The translations under genes and the position numbers were made by a program. Below are positions 13,889 to 21,494 of a DNA stretch of 21,494 nt, piece by piece. Source of the DNA: Gammaproteobacteria bacterium (GTDB lineage: Bacteria; Pseudomonadota; Gammaproteobacteria; HK1); contig JAJECB010000493.1 in assembly GCA_022822245.1 (NCBI GenBank), positions 1-21,494 of the forward strand, in the 5' to 3' direction. The notes under the pieces are model-generated. The model did no database searches. It saw only the letters and a list, made by a program, of their open reading frames with translations, and was not told where the DNA came from. Position 1 is the stretch's first letter. Each line of letters opens with the position of its first letter.

Positions 13889-14147
13889 AACGCTGGCGTG
13901 GACCTACGCCGCATGGGATGACTACCTCTACTGGCAGAAGCAGGATCGGAAGACGCTGGAACGAATCAACAGGCTGCTCTCCGACATGAGGCGCTCTCCG
14001 TACGAAGGCATTGGCCGGCCGGAAGCGCTGAGAGAGAACCTGTCGGGCCTCTGGTCGAGACGCATAGATGCAACCAATCGGTTGGTGTACGCGGTAGACG
14101 ACGAGCACATCACGATCATTTCCTGCCGCTATCACTATCAGGCTTGA
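13881..14147 (+). CDS. yoeB: YoeB/Txe-family ribosome-dependent mRNA interferase toxin
   Basis: Toxin of 88 residues in the RelE superfamily, Txe/YoeB branch, which cuts mRNA in the ribosomal A site. The sequence follows the family end to end: AWDDYLYWQKQDRKTLERIN, then RSPYEGIGRPEALRENLSGL, then WSRRIDATNRLVYAV, ending in CRYHYQA. The catalytic set of E. coli YoeB (E46, R65, H83, Y84) is present here as E48, R67, H85 and Y86, so the protein should be active. The gene overlaps the antitoxin gene by eight bases. It converges with the P450 gene across 123 bp in which I see no obvious terminator. Confidence 0.94.
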   Translation: MDRTLAWTYAAWDDYLYWQKQDRKTLERINRLLSDMRRSPYEGIGRPEALRENLSGLWSRRIDATNRLVYAVDDEHITIISCRYHYQA

Positions 14148-14270
14148 CCGGTCGGGCTCAAATACCTGGAACCCGCGCGAGGCCGTTGCCGGTCCGTTGG
14201 CGCGGCCAGGGGCTCTCGGCCTCCGTCGCGGGTCGGACTTGTGGCAAGTGGGCGGGAGCGGGGCGGCAGG

Positions 14271-15530
14271 CTACGCGGGGACGGCGGCGACGGGGAGGGA
14301 CTCGAGGCCGCGGAGCACGACCCCGCCCCGGTACGCGGGGCGCTGGTCGAGGAGTCGGATGGAGGCGAAGCGTTCCAGCAGCACTTCGAGGACGATGCGG
14401 CCCTCGAGGCGCGCCAGCGGCGCCCCGATGCAGTGGTGGATGCCGCGGCCGAACGAGATGTGGCTCCCCTCGGCGCGGCCGATGTCGAGTCGGTCGGGCG
14501 CCTCGAACGCGGCCGGGTCGCGGTTGGCCGAGCCGATGAGAAGGACGATGTTCTCGCCGCGCCGCACCGGCGCCCCGTTCACCTCGCAGTCCTCGAGCGC
14601 GCCCCGGAAATCCGTCTGCACCGGCGAATCGAAGCGAAGCAGCTCCTCCACCGCGGCCGGGATGAGGCTCGGGTCGGCGCGCAGGCGTTCGAGCTCGCCC
14701 GGGTTGCGGAGCAGCGCGAGCATGCCGTTCCCGATGAGATTGGTGGTGGTCTCGTTCCCGGCGACGAGGAGCAGGCGCAGCATGTTCAGCATCTCGCGCT
14801 CCGTCAGCGCGTCCCCCTCCTCCTCCGCCTGTGCGAGAGCGCTCACGATGTCGCTCTCCGGCTCCGCCCGCCGGGCCTGGATGATGGGCGTGAAGTACTC
14901 GTCGAGCGCGTCCCCCGCCTCCATCGCGATCGCGCGTTCCTCGGGGCTGATCGTCGGTTCGATGAGGCGGGCCCGCCGGTTCGACCAGGTCCGGAACCGG
15001 TCGCGGTCCTTGGCCGGCACCCCCAGCATCTCGGCGATCACGATGACCGGCAGCGGGTACGCCACCGCCTCCATGAGGTCGAATCCGGCGGGGTCCACCG
15101 CATCCAGGAGGGTGTTCATCAGCCCCCGGATGTGGGGCTCGAGGGCGTTGACCGCCCGCCGGGTGAACGCCTTGTTGACGAGGGCCCGCAATCGCGTGTG
15201 GTCGGGCGGGTCGAGGAACAGCATGGTGTAGTCGTCCGGGGCCGGCAGGGTGGCCTGCTGCCGGCGGTTGAGGTCGCGCTTGGCCGGGTCGTTCGAGAAG
15301 CGCCGATGGTCGCGGAGGACGGTGTCCACGTCCGTGTAGCGCGAGAACACCCACGCGTTCATGAGCCGGCTGCGGTGCACCGGGCTCCGTTCGCGGAGCT
15401 TCGCGTACGACGGGTACGGGTCCTGGGCCATCCCGGCCGACAGCGGGTTGTAGGCCGCTCCGCTCCCCCACCGTTCGCGGAGGATCAGGGTGTTGATCAC
15501 CAGCGATCGAATCGCGTTGCCGAGCGCCAT
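14271..15530 (-). CDS. Cytochrome P450
   Basis: Soluble bacterial P450 monooxygenase of 419 residues that needs a ferredoxin and reductase, neither of which is encoded nearby. The I-helix oxygen-binding motif reads AGNETT (257-262) and the K-helix ExxR is ELLR (296-299). The heme loop is FGRGIHHCIGAPLAR (360-374), with the thiolate ligand C367. LDPPDHTRLRALVNKAFTRR (106-125) is the conserved C-helix heme-propionate region. No membrane anchor is seen. ATG 15530 is chosen because GAGG is eight bases upstream; another ATG at 15536 would be too close to it, and the longer upstream frame is proline/glycine-rich and unlike P450. The substrate is unknown. It is divergent from the dioxygenase-lyase-hydantoinase series and may serve the same pathway. 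Confidence 0.94.
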   Translation of the reverse strand: MALGNAIRSLVINTLILRERWGSGAAYNPLSAGMAQDPYPSYAKLRERSPVHRSRLMNAWVFSRYTDVDTVLRDHRRFSNDPAKRDLNRRQQATLPAPDDYTMLFLDPPDHTRLRALVNKAFTRRAVNALEPHIRGLMNTLLDAVDPAGFDLMEAVAYPLPVIVIAEMLGVPAKDRDRFRTWSNRRARLIEPTISPEERAIAMEAGDALDEYFTPIIQARRAEPESDIVSALAQAEEEGDALTEREMLNMLRLLLVAGNETTTNLIGNGMLALLRNPGELERLRADPSLIPAAVEELLRFDSPVQTDFRGALEDCEVNGAPVRRGENIVLLIGSANRDPAAFEAPDRLDIGRAEGSHISFGRGIHHCIGAPLARLEGRIVLEVLLERFASIRLLDQRPAYRGGVVLRGLESLPVAAVPA

Positions 15531-15837
15531 CGTCATTACCTCGCGCGGTTCGGTGCGGCCGGCCGGGACCGGCTCGGACCGGAGCAACGCCACGCGGCGA
15601 GCCTGCCACCCTCTCGCCCCGGCTCCCGGCTCCGGCCCCGGACCCCCGGGGCTCAGCCACGCGCTCAACCTCACCCGGGACGCCGGGCAGGACGATAACA
15701 CCACGGAACGCGCCGCGGGGCGCGGCAGCCCCTCTCTCCCGGACGCGACTCGTTCGAGGCGGAAAATCGGGTCCCGTCCCCCGCGCCCGGCCATGCTATC
15801 GTCGCCCCTCGTCCCGGGCGCAGGAGACGGAGCAGGC
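15531..15837. other. 307-bp divergent intergenic region between P450 and dioxygenase genes
   Basis: No gene is seen. GACGATA (15691-15697) and TATCGTC (15797-15803) form a 7-bp inverted pair 99 bp apart. Each reads TATCGTC toward the gene it faces, so these could be shared -10 or regulator half-sites for the two divergent units, but neither has a clear -35. The rest is GC-rich and featureless. Confidence 0.5.
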
Positions 15838-16668
15838 ATGAGCATCCTGTCGGAAGCGGAGGTCGCCTCCTTTCACGCGGAGGGGGTCCTGGTCCCCGAG
15901 TTCCGGCTTCCGCCGGACCGGCTCGCGCTCCTCCAGTCCCTCGCCGCCCGGCTCATCGCCGACAACCCGCACATGGGCGACGAGCCGGTCGCTTCCCCCC
16001 ACGTGCCGGGCTCCGGCGTGCAGAACGTGAAGAGCGACCCCGCCTGGATCGAGATCCCGACCTACCCGCCCCTCCTCGACATGGTGGAGCAGCTCATCGG
16101 ACCCGACCTCATCCTCTGGGGCACGACCCTGTTCCACAAGCCGGCCGGCCTCGACCGCGGCGTGCCCTGGCACCGGGACGGCCGCTACTGGCCGATCAAG
16201 CCCCTCGCGACCACCTCGGTCTGGATCGCGGTGACGGACTGCACGGTGGAGAACGGGTGCCTGCGGGTCATTCCCGGGTCGCACGCCGCGGGGGAGATAG
16301 GGCGTCATTTCCGGGACCACAGCGACCGGGTGACGATCCCGGAGACCCTCCACGAGGACGAGTTCGACGAGGGCGATGCCCGGGACCTGGAACTCGAAGC
16401 GGGCCAGATGGCGGTCTTCGACGTCTACATGGCCCACGGCTCCAACCCCAATCCGACCGGTGGGCCGCGGATTGGGTACGCCCTGCGCTACATGCCGGCG
16501 ACGAGCCACTTCGACCACCACGATCTCCCGATCCCGGACAGCCGCGGCTCGGCCCACCACACCCGCCCGCTCATCCAGGTCCGCGGCCGGGACGTCTCGG
16601 GGCGGAACGACTTCACCATCGGGCATCCGCGCGCGGACGGGGACGGCCCCGAGCCGCTCGCGGCCTGA
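15838..16668 (+). CDS. Phytanoyl-CoA dioxygenase (PhyH) family Fe(II)/2-oxoglutarate oxygenase
   Basis: Non-heme iron oxygenase that hydroxylates a carbon substrate using 2-oxoglutarate and O2. The double-stranded beta-helix core shows the iron triad: H112 and D114 in PWHRDGRYW, and H200 in VYMAHGSNPNPT. R211 in GPRIGYALRY is placed to bind the 2-oxoglutarate carboxylate. CLRVIPGSH (141-149) is a strong PhyH-family signature. Length is 276 residues, usual for bacterial members. ATG 15838 is supported by GGAG seven bases upstream. It is followed at 74 bp by a lyase gene on the same strand, and then by hydantoinase genes, so it looks like the first gene of a catabolic operon. The substrate (acyl-CoA, organic acid, quaternary amine or other) cannot be read from sequence. 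Confidence 0.93.
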   Translation: MSILSEAEVASFHAEGVLVPEFRLPPDRLALLQSLAARLIADNPHMGDEPVASPHVPGSGVQNVKSDPAWIEIPTYPPLLDMVEQLIGPDLILWGTTLFHKPAGLDRGVPWHRDGRYWPIKPLATTSVWIAVTDCTVENGCLRVIPGSHAAGEIGRHFRDHSDRVTIPETLHEDEFDEGDARDLELEAGQMAVFDVYMAHGSNPNPTGGPRIGYALRYMPATSHFDHHDLPIPDSRGSAHHTRPLIQVRGRDVSGRNDFTIGHPRADGDGPEPLAA

Positions 16669-16742
16669 GGCAACGTGGCCGCGAACCGGGCCGGGGAGAT
16701 GGAGGGAACGCGAGCGGGAGCGGGAGCCGAGGCCGCCCACCG

Positions 16743-17627
16743 ATGAATTCCCGCACCGAACGGCTGCGACGCCTGCTCGCGGAGCCGGGACTCGTGGTGC
16801 TGCCCGGCTGCCACGACGCGATCAGTGCCCGGATCATGGAACGGGCCGGATTCCCGGTCGCCTTCATGAGCGGCCTCGCGGTCTCCGCGGCCCGGATCGG
16901 CGCCCCCGACACCGGGCTGATCTCGTTCGGGGAGATGCTGGACCAGGGGCGCGACATCTGCGCCGCGGTGTCCATCCCGGTCATCGGAGACGGGGACACC
17001 GGGTACGGGAACGCGGTCAACGTCAAGCGCACGGTGGCGGGCTACGCCGGGGCGGGGTTCGCGGCGGTGATGATCGAGGACCAGAGCGCTCCGAAGCGCT
17101 GCGGCTTCGCCCGCGGGGTGGAGGTGGTGGACCGGGGCGAGGCGGTGGCCCGGATCCGGGCCGCGGTCGACGCCCGCGACGAGGGGGCGGACATCCTGAT
17201 CCTGGGACGCACGGATGCGGCCGCGACGATGGGCATCGAAGAAGGGCTGTGGCGAGCACAGGCCTGCCAGGATGCGGGGTGCGACATCGTCTACGTGGAA
17301 GGGGCGGAGAGCGCGGCGGACCTCGAGCGGGTGTCGCGAGCGGTCTCGCTCCCGAAGATGTACGTCACCGTCGAAGGGGTGCCGGAGCAGAAGGCGAGCG
17401 CGGAGGTGCTGGAGCAGCTCGGGTTCAAGATCATGCTCTGGGCGGCGACCCTGCTCAACGTGTCGGTGCGGGCCATGGAGGAGGCGTGCGAGGCGATGCG
17501 CGCCGGCCGGCATCCCGACCGCATCGTCTCCTGGCCGCACCTCAACCGGGTCGCCGGCCTCGACGACTACTACGCCGAGGAGGAGCGCTACCGGACGCCG
17601 GGGAACGAACCCCGGTCCGACTCCTGA
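16743..17627 (+). CDS. Isocitrate lyase/PEP mutase superfamily carbon-carbon lyase
   Basis: TIM-barrel enzyme of the ICL/PEPM superfamily, which cleaves or forms bonds next to a carboxylate with Mg2+. DGDTGYGN (83-90) and EDQ (112-114) supply the metal-binding acids. KRCGF (118-122) carries cysteine C120 in the position of the catalytic cysteine of isocitrate and methylisocitrate lyases. PEP mutases lack this Cys, so a lyase is more likely than a phosphonate enzyme. The usual histidine after KxCG is phenylalanine here. GRTDA (155-159) is conserved. Length is 294 residues, usual for 2-methylisocitrate lyase or dimethylmalate lyase types. ATG 16743 begins the conserved N-terminus; GAGG lies about 11 bases upstream, so initiation may be weak. 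It is the second gene of the co-directional series. Exact substrate unknown; a 2-methyl- or 2,3-dimethylmalate-like hydroxyacid would suit the context. Confidence 0.9.
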   Translation: MNSRTERLRRLLAEPGLVVLPGCHDAISARIMERAGFPVAFMSGLAVSAARIGAPDTGLISFGEMLDQGRDICAAVSIPVIGDGDTGYGNAVNVKRTVAGYAGAGFAAVMIEDQSAPKRCGFARGVEVVDRGEAVARIRAAVDARDEGADILILGRTDAAATMGIEEGLWRAQACQDAGCDIVYVEGAESAADLERVSRAVSLPKMYVTVEGVPEQKASAEVLEQLGFKIMLWAATLLNVSVRAMEEACEAMRAGRHPDRIVSWPHLNRVAGLDDYYAEEERYRTPGNEPRSDS

Positions 17628-17693
17628 CCCTGCCGCCGTGAGCAACGCCACCGGCGGTCACGGTGCCGAGGCGAACGGAGCACCTTCGAGAAC

Positions 17694-19880
17694 ATGACCG
17701 CCCGACCAGCGACCGTGACCCGCGCCGCCGCCGACATCGGGGGGACGTTCACCGACGTGGCCGTGCTCACCCCGGACGGGCGGCTCGCGACCCGGAAGCT
17801 CCCGTCGACCCCGGCGAACTACGCGGACGCGGTCATCGCGGGGGTGCGGAGCCTCCTCGAGGAGCTCAGGTCGCCGCCCGGCGCGCTCGAGGAGCTGCTG
17901 CACGGGTGCACCGTCGCGACCAACGCGATCCTCGAGGGCAAGGGCGCCCCGACCGCGCTCCTCACCACCCGCGGGTTCCGGGACGTGCTCGAGCTCCGGC
18001 GGGTGCGGGTGCCGGAGCTCTACGAGCCCCTCTACGAGCGCCCGCCGCCGCTCGTGCCGCGCCAGCTCCGCTTCGAGATCGGGGAGCGGACGGGGCCGCG
18101 CGGCGAAGTGCTCCATCCTCTCGACGAGACGGGAGTGCGGGCGGCGGCAGAGCGCATCCGCGCCGCCGGGATCGAGGCGGTCGCGGTCTGCTACCTCCAC
18201 TCCTTCGCGAACCCCGCCCACGAACGGCGGACGGGCGAGATCCTCCGCGATACGCTTCCCGGCGCCTTCGTCTCCCTCTCGGTCGACGTGCTGCCCCAGA
18301 AGCTCGAGTACGAGCGCACCTCGACCACCGTCATCAACGCCTACGTCGGGCCTCCGGTCGAGCAGTACGTCCGCTCGATGGTCTCCCAGGTCGAAGGGGC
18401 CGGCATCGGCGGCCGGCTCATGGTCATGCAGTCGAGCGGCGGCATCCTCGACGCGGGCGCAGTGGTCGCGAACCCCGCCCGCATCGTCGAGTGCGGACCG
18501 GCCGCGGGGGTCATCGGCGCCCAGCACTTCGCGGCGCGGGCCGGGTTCGACAACCTCATCACCCTCGACATGGGGGGGACGACCGCCAAGGCGTCGCTCA
18601 TCGAGCGCGGGCGGGTCCTCTTCGCCGACGAGTACGAGGTGGGGGGCGGCATGTCGTCGCGGAGCGCGCTCATGGGGGGGGGCGGCTACGCCCTCAAGCT
18701 CCCCGTCATCGACATCTCCGAGGTCGGGGCGGGGGGCGGATCGATCGCGTGGCTCGACAAGGCGGGCTCGCTCAAGGTGGGGCCGGAGAGCGCGGGTGCG
18801 GTGCCGGGACCCGCGTGCTACGGCACCGGGAACGACGAGCCCACGGTGACCGACGCGAACGTGGTCCTCGGCTATCTCAACCCGGAGGCGCTCGCCGGGG
18901 GAACGGTTCCCGTCCGCGCCGGGCGGGCGCGGGATGCGATTGCCTCGCGCCTCGCGGAGCCGCTCGGGCGGGGCGTCGTCGAGACCGCGTTCGGGGTCCA
19001 CACCGTCGCGAACGCGAACATGATGAAGGCGGTGAAGGCGGTCACCACCTACCGGGGGCGCGACCCCCGCGACTTCACCCTCGTCGCCTTCGGGGGGAGC
19101 GGCGGGGTGCACGCGGTGGACCTCGCCCGGGTGCTCCAGGTCGAGCGGGTGGTGCTGCCGGTCGCGGCCGGAGTGTTCAGCGCTCTCGGGCTCCTCTTCT
19201 CGAACCTCGAGATGAACGAGACGGCCCCGTTCCTGCACCTCGCGGCGGGCGCCCCGCTCGACGAGGCGGAGCGCGAGTACGCCGCCCTCGCGGAGCGCAT
19301 CGCGGCCGTCGTCGGAGGGCCGCGCGAGCACATCCGCTTCTCGCCCCAGGCGGATGTGCGCTTCGCGGGGCAGGCGTACGAGCTCACCGTTCCCTTCGGC
19401 GAAGCGCACAATGGTGAAGCGGGGGGCGAAGCGGGGATGGACCACGGCAATGGACGAGAGCCGAAGCACCCGTACCGCGCCCGGCTTGACGCGCGGGCGG
19501 TCGAAGATCTCTGCGAGCGCTTCGAGGCCGAGCACCTCGCCCGCTACGGCCACGCGTTCTCGGGGGAGTTCCCGGTCGAGATCGTGAACCTTCGCCTTGT
19601 CGGGACGCGGCGCCCGGCCGGCATCGTGGAGCCCGCACCGTTCGACCCCGCCTCGCGGGCCGGCCCGGACACGCGCCGCGCCGTGTACTTCGGGCCGGCG
19701 ACAGGGCTCGTCGAGACCCCGGTCATCGGCCGGGGAAGGCTCGGCGGCGACCCGGCAGCCGGCCCGTTCGTCATCGAGGAGTACGAGGGAACCTGCGTCG
19801 TGCCCCCGGACTGCACCGCGCGCCTCGACCGGCTCGGCAACGTTATCATCGAGCTGCCGGCCACTACCGGGAGCCGGTGA
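17694..19880 (+). CDS. hyuA: Hydantoinase/oxoprolinase family protein, subunit A
   Basis: ATP-binding subunit of a two-subunit enzyme of the HyuA/HyuB family, which includes 5-oxoprolinase, ATP-dependent N-methylhydantoinase and the acetone/acetophenone carboxylases. The Hydant_A_N domain starts with ADIGGTFTDVAV (13-24). The central Hydantoinase_A domain includes LDMGGTTAKAS near residue 290, the second phosphate-binding loop of the ASKHA fold. ARIVECGPAAGVIGA precedes it, and EVGAGGGSIAW and GPACYG follow. ANANMMKAVKAVT and FGGSGGVHA are further family markers. Length is 728 residues, usual for HyuA. A hydrophilic Gly/Glu/His-rich insertion lies around residues 567-585. The gene starts 66 bp after the lyase stop and is followed at 123 bp by hyuB. 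The substrate is a cyclic amide, imide or ketone; sequence alone does not say which. Confidence 0.93.
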   Translation: MTARPATVTRAAADIGGTFTDVAVLTPDGRLATRKLPSTPANYADAVIAGVRSLLEELRSPPGALEELLHGCTVATNAILEGKGAPTALLTTRGFRDVLELRRVRVPELYEPLYERPPPLVPRQLRFEIGERTGPRGEVLHPLDETGVRAAAERIRAAGIEAVAVCYLHSFANPAHERRTGEILRDTLPGAFVSLSVDVLPQKLEYERTSTTVINAYVGPPVEQYVRSMVSQVEGAGIGGRLMVMQSSGGILDAGAVVANPARIVECGPAAGVIGAQHFAARAGFDNLITLDMGGTTAKASLIERGRVLFADEYEVGGGMSSRSALMGGGGYALKLPVIDISEVGAGGGSIAWLDKAGSLKVGPESAGAVPGPACYGTGNDEPTVTDANVVLGYLNPEALAGGTVPVRAGRARDAIASRLAEPLGRGVVETAFGVHTVANANMMKAVKAVTTYRGRDPRDFTLVAFGGSGGVHAVDLARVLQVERVVLPVAAGVFSALGLLFSNLEMNETAPFLHLAAGAPLDEAEREYAALAERIAAVVGGPREHIRFSPQADVRFAGQAYELTVPFGEAHNGEAGGEAGMDHGNGREPKHPYRARLDARAVEDLCERFEAEHLARYGHAFSGEFPVEIVNLRLVGTRRPAGIVEPAPFDPASRAGPDTRRAVYFGPATGLVETPVIGRGRLGGDPAAGPFVIEEYEGTCVVPPDCTARLDRLGNVIIELPATTGSR

Positions 19881-20003
19881 GGTAGGTGGCACGGACCCGT
19901 TCCGGCCCCGCGATGGAGCGTAGCCGGCGGCCCGTGCCGTGCCCGCGCCCGGAGGAGGCTCGCGCATGATCGATCGGCCCGAAACGAAGGAGCCCGCACC
20001 GGC

Positions 20004-21494
20004 ATGAAGTCCGTGCCCCGCACCATCGATCCGTTCCAGCTCGAGCTCCTCAGGAGCTGCTTCGACACCATCGCCGACGACATGGCCCTCACCCTGATGC
20101 GGACCGCCCACTCGGGGATCGTGCGCGACTCGCTCGACTTCTCGACCGCCCTCCTCGACGCGGACGGCCTCACCCTCGCGCAGGGGATCTGCACGCCGAT
20201 GCACATGGGGAGCTTCCACGACGCGATGCGAAAGCTCATCGCGCAGTACGAAGGGCGCATCGACCCGGGCGACGTCTTCATCTTCAACGATCCCTACGCG
20301 GCGGACGGACAGCACCTCCCCGACATCTACATCACGACTCCCATCTTCACGGGCGAGGGCCGGGGCGGGGGCACGTCGCGCCGACTCGCGGCGTGGGCGA
20401 CGACGGTCGCGCACCACTCCGATGTCGGCGGGATTGTCGCCGGGAGCAACGCGCTCGGCGCGGAGGAGATCTTCCAGGAGGGGCTCCGGCTCCCGATCGT
20501 CAAGTTCATCGCGGCGGGCGAGCCGAACCGGGCCCTCTGGGACGTGATCGCCCTGAACGTCCGCACCCCCGACAAGGTGATGGGCGACCTCCAGGCCCAG
20601 CTCGCGGCCTGCCGGAGCGGCGAGCGCGAGATGCTGGAGCTCTTCGGGCGCTACGGGGTCGATACCGTGCTCGACCACGGAACCCACCTCCAGGACTACG
20701 CGGAGCGGCTGACCCGGGCCGAGATCGCCGAGTTCCCGGACGGGGTCTACGAGTTCACCGACCACATCGAGGGGCTCGGCGAGGAGCCGGAGCTCGTCGT
20801 GCTGAAGGCACGGGTGACGGTGGCGGGCGAGGACGTCGCCATCGACTGGACCGGGACGTCGGACCAGATCAAGGGCGGCATCAACCCGACCTTTCCCTTC
20901 ACCAAGGCGTCCTGCTACGCGGCGCTCCGCTCCGTGATGGTGTCGGACATCCCGAACTGCCACGGCTTCACCGTCCCGATCACGGTGACCGCGCCGAAGG
21001 GATCGCTCGTCAACCCCGTCTTCCCCGCCCCCTGCGGGGCGCGCGGCATCACCGGCTACCGGATCATCGACTGCCTGTTCGGCGCCCTCGCCGAGGCCCT
21101 CCCCGACCGGGTGACCGCCGACACCGCGGGCGGGTCCACCCTCCCCACCATCGCGGGCTACGAGAACGGCAAGGCGTTCGTCTTCTGCGAGACGTTCATG
21201 GGCACCTGGGGAGGGACGAGCGAGCACGACGGCCAGCAGGGCGTCCCCCACATGGGCGCGAACCAGTCGAACGTCTCGATCGAGATGATCGAGTCCGAGT
21301 ACCCGATACGGATCAACGAGTACGGGATGCTCGCGGACACCGGCGGGGCCGGGCGCCACCGGGGCGGCCTCGCCCTCGTCCGCGAGTACGAGATCCTCTC
21401 CGACGAGGCGATCCTCAACGTCCGCTCCGACAAGCGCCGCTTCCCGCCGCACGGCCTGTTCGGCGGGAAGCCCGGCTCGCCTTCCTTCAACTAC
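20004..21494 (+). CDS. hyuB: Hydantoinase B/oxoprolinase family protein (partial, runs off right edge)
   Basis: Catalytic partner of HyuA. I translated 497 codons from ATG 20004 to the right edge without a stop; HyuB proteins are usually 520-600 residues, so only the C-terminus is missing. Family landmarks are DPFQLELLRSCFDTIADDMA at the N-terminus, MRTAHSGIVRDSLDFSTALL, FNDPYAADGQHLPDIY near residue 95, VAHHSDVGG near 136, DWTGTSDQIKGGIN, and PAPCGARGITGYR. The C-terminal part visible includes YGMLADTGGAGRHRGG. The HHSDVGG histidines and aspartate are the likely metal ligands. AAGGAG-like sequence lies about ten bases before the start. Separate hyuA and hyuB genes rather than one fused oxoprolinase gene point to the bacterial two-subunit form. 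Confidence 0.92.
   Translation, partial: MKSVPRTIDPFQLELLRSCFDTIADDMALTLMRTAHSGIVRDSLDFSTALLDADGLTLAQGICTPMHMGSFHDAMRKLIAQYEGRIDPGDVFIFNDPYAADGQHLPDIYITTPIFTGEGRGGGTSRRLAAWATTVAHHSDVGGIVAGSNALGAEEIFQEGLRLPIVKFIAAGEPNRALWDVIALNVRTPDKVMGDLQAQLAACRSGEREMLELFGRYGVDTVLDHGTHLQDYAERLTRAEIAEFPDGVYEFTDHIEGLGEEPELVVLKARVTVAGEDVAIDWTGTSDQIKGGINPTFPFTKASCYAALRSVMVSDIPNCHGFTVPITVTAPKGSLVNPVFPAPCGARGITGYRIIDCLFGALAEALPDRVTADTAGGSTLPTIAGYENGKAFVFCETFMGTWGGTSEHDGQQGVPHMGANQSNVSIEMIESEYPIRINEYGMLADTGGAGRHRGGLALVREYEILSDEAILNVRSDKRRFPPHGLFGGKPGSPSFNY

Noticed and set aside
19888..19938. GGCACGG/CCGTGCC inverted repeat between hyuA and hyuB as a terminator
   Set aside because: Seven-base arms with a 37-base loop and no T-run. 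Too weak, and it would split an expected operon.
17658..21452. A 1264-codon open frame on the minus strand across hyuA and hyuB
   Set aside because: It is the antisense shadow of two clear genes. Its product is Arg/Gly/Asp/Val-biased with no recognisable domain. Long antisense frames are expected at this GC content.

Overview
The window is very GC-rich DNA with dense coding on both strands. Third-position GC is so high that long antisense shadow frames are common. It looks like one chromosomal contig from an uncultured or poorly sampled bacterium. The gene mix is a fused isobutyryl-CoA mutase, a Uma2-family nuclease, hydantoinase/oxoprolinase genes, a phytanoyl-CoA-dioxygenase-like enzyme and GC-rich inverted repeats of the 'gcgggctt-agcccgc' type. 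That mix fits lineages such as Acidobacteriota or other high-GC environmental phyla, but nothing here fixes the taxon. No rRNA or tRNA gene was seen.

Layout. Positions 1-1714 (minus) hold an ABC exporter of the LolD/MacB type: an ATPase and a permease cut by the left edge. Positions 1937-2956 (minus) hold a Gfo/Idh/MocA oxidoreductase, separated from the ABC genes by an inverted-repeat element. Positions 3120-3745 (plus) hold a HicA/HicB toxin-antitoxin pair behind a perfect TGTACAC/GTGTACA inverted repeat. Positions 3895-9792 (minus) read, in transcription order: fused mutase IcmF, an NRDE-domain protein, an internally deleted biotin synthase (bioB) remnant, an L-2-haloacid dehalogenase and a HIT-family protein.

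Positions 9867-14147 are an accessory stretch: a Uma2-family nuclease with a Gly/Ala/Glu repeat tail, an AAA ATPase of the DUF4143 type, a uracil-DNA glycosylase and a YefM/YoeB toxin-antitoxin pair. Directly upstream of the ATPase lies a tandem array of 23-bp repeats in two sequence flavours (12398-12535). It is the most unusual non-coding structure in the window.

Positions 14271-21494 are metabolic. A cytochrome P450 (minus) is divergent from a co-directional series: PhyH-type dioxygenase, isocitrate lyase/PEP mutase-family lyase, hydantoinase A and hydantoinase B (cut by the right edge). This looks like a catabolic operon for an unknown organic acid, amide or cyclic substrate: oxidation by P450 and dioxygenase, carbon-carbon cleavage by the lyase, and ATP-dependent ring opening or carboxylation by HyuAB. 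The substrate is not evident from sequence.

The two observations most worth following up are the 23-bp two-flavour repeat array with its embedded perfect palindrome, and the in-frame deletion derivative of bioB, which keeps a start codon, a ribosome-binding site and a coupled overlap with the next gene.
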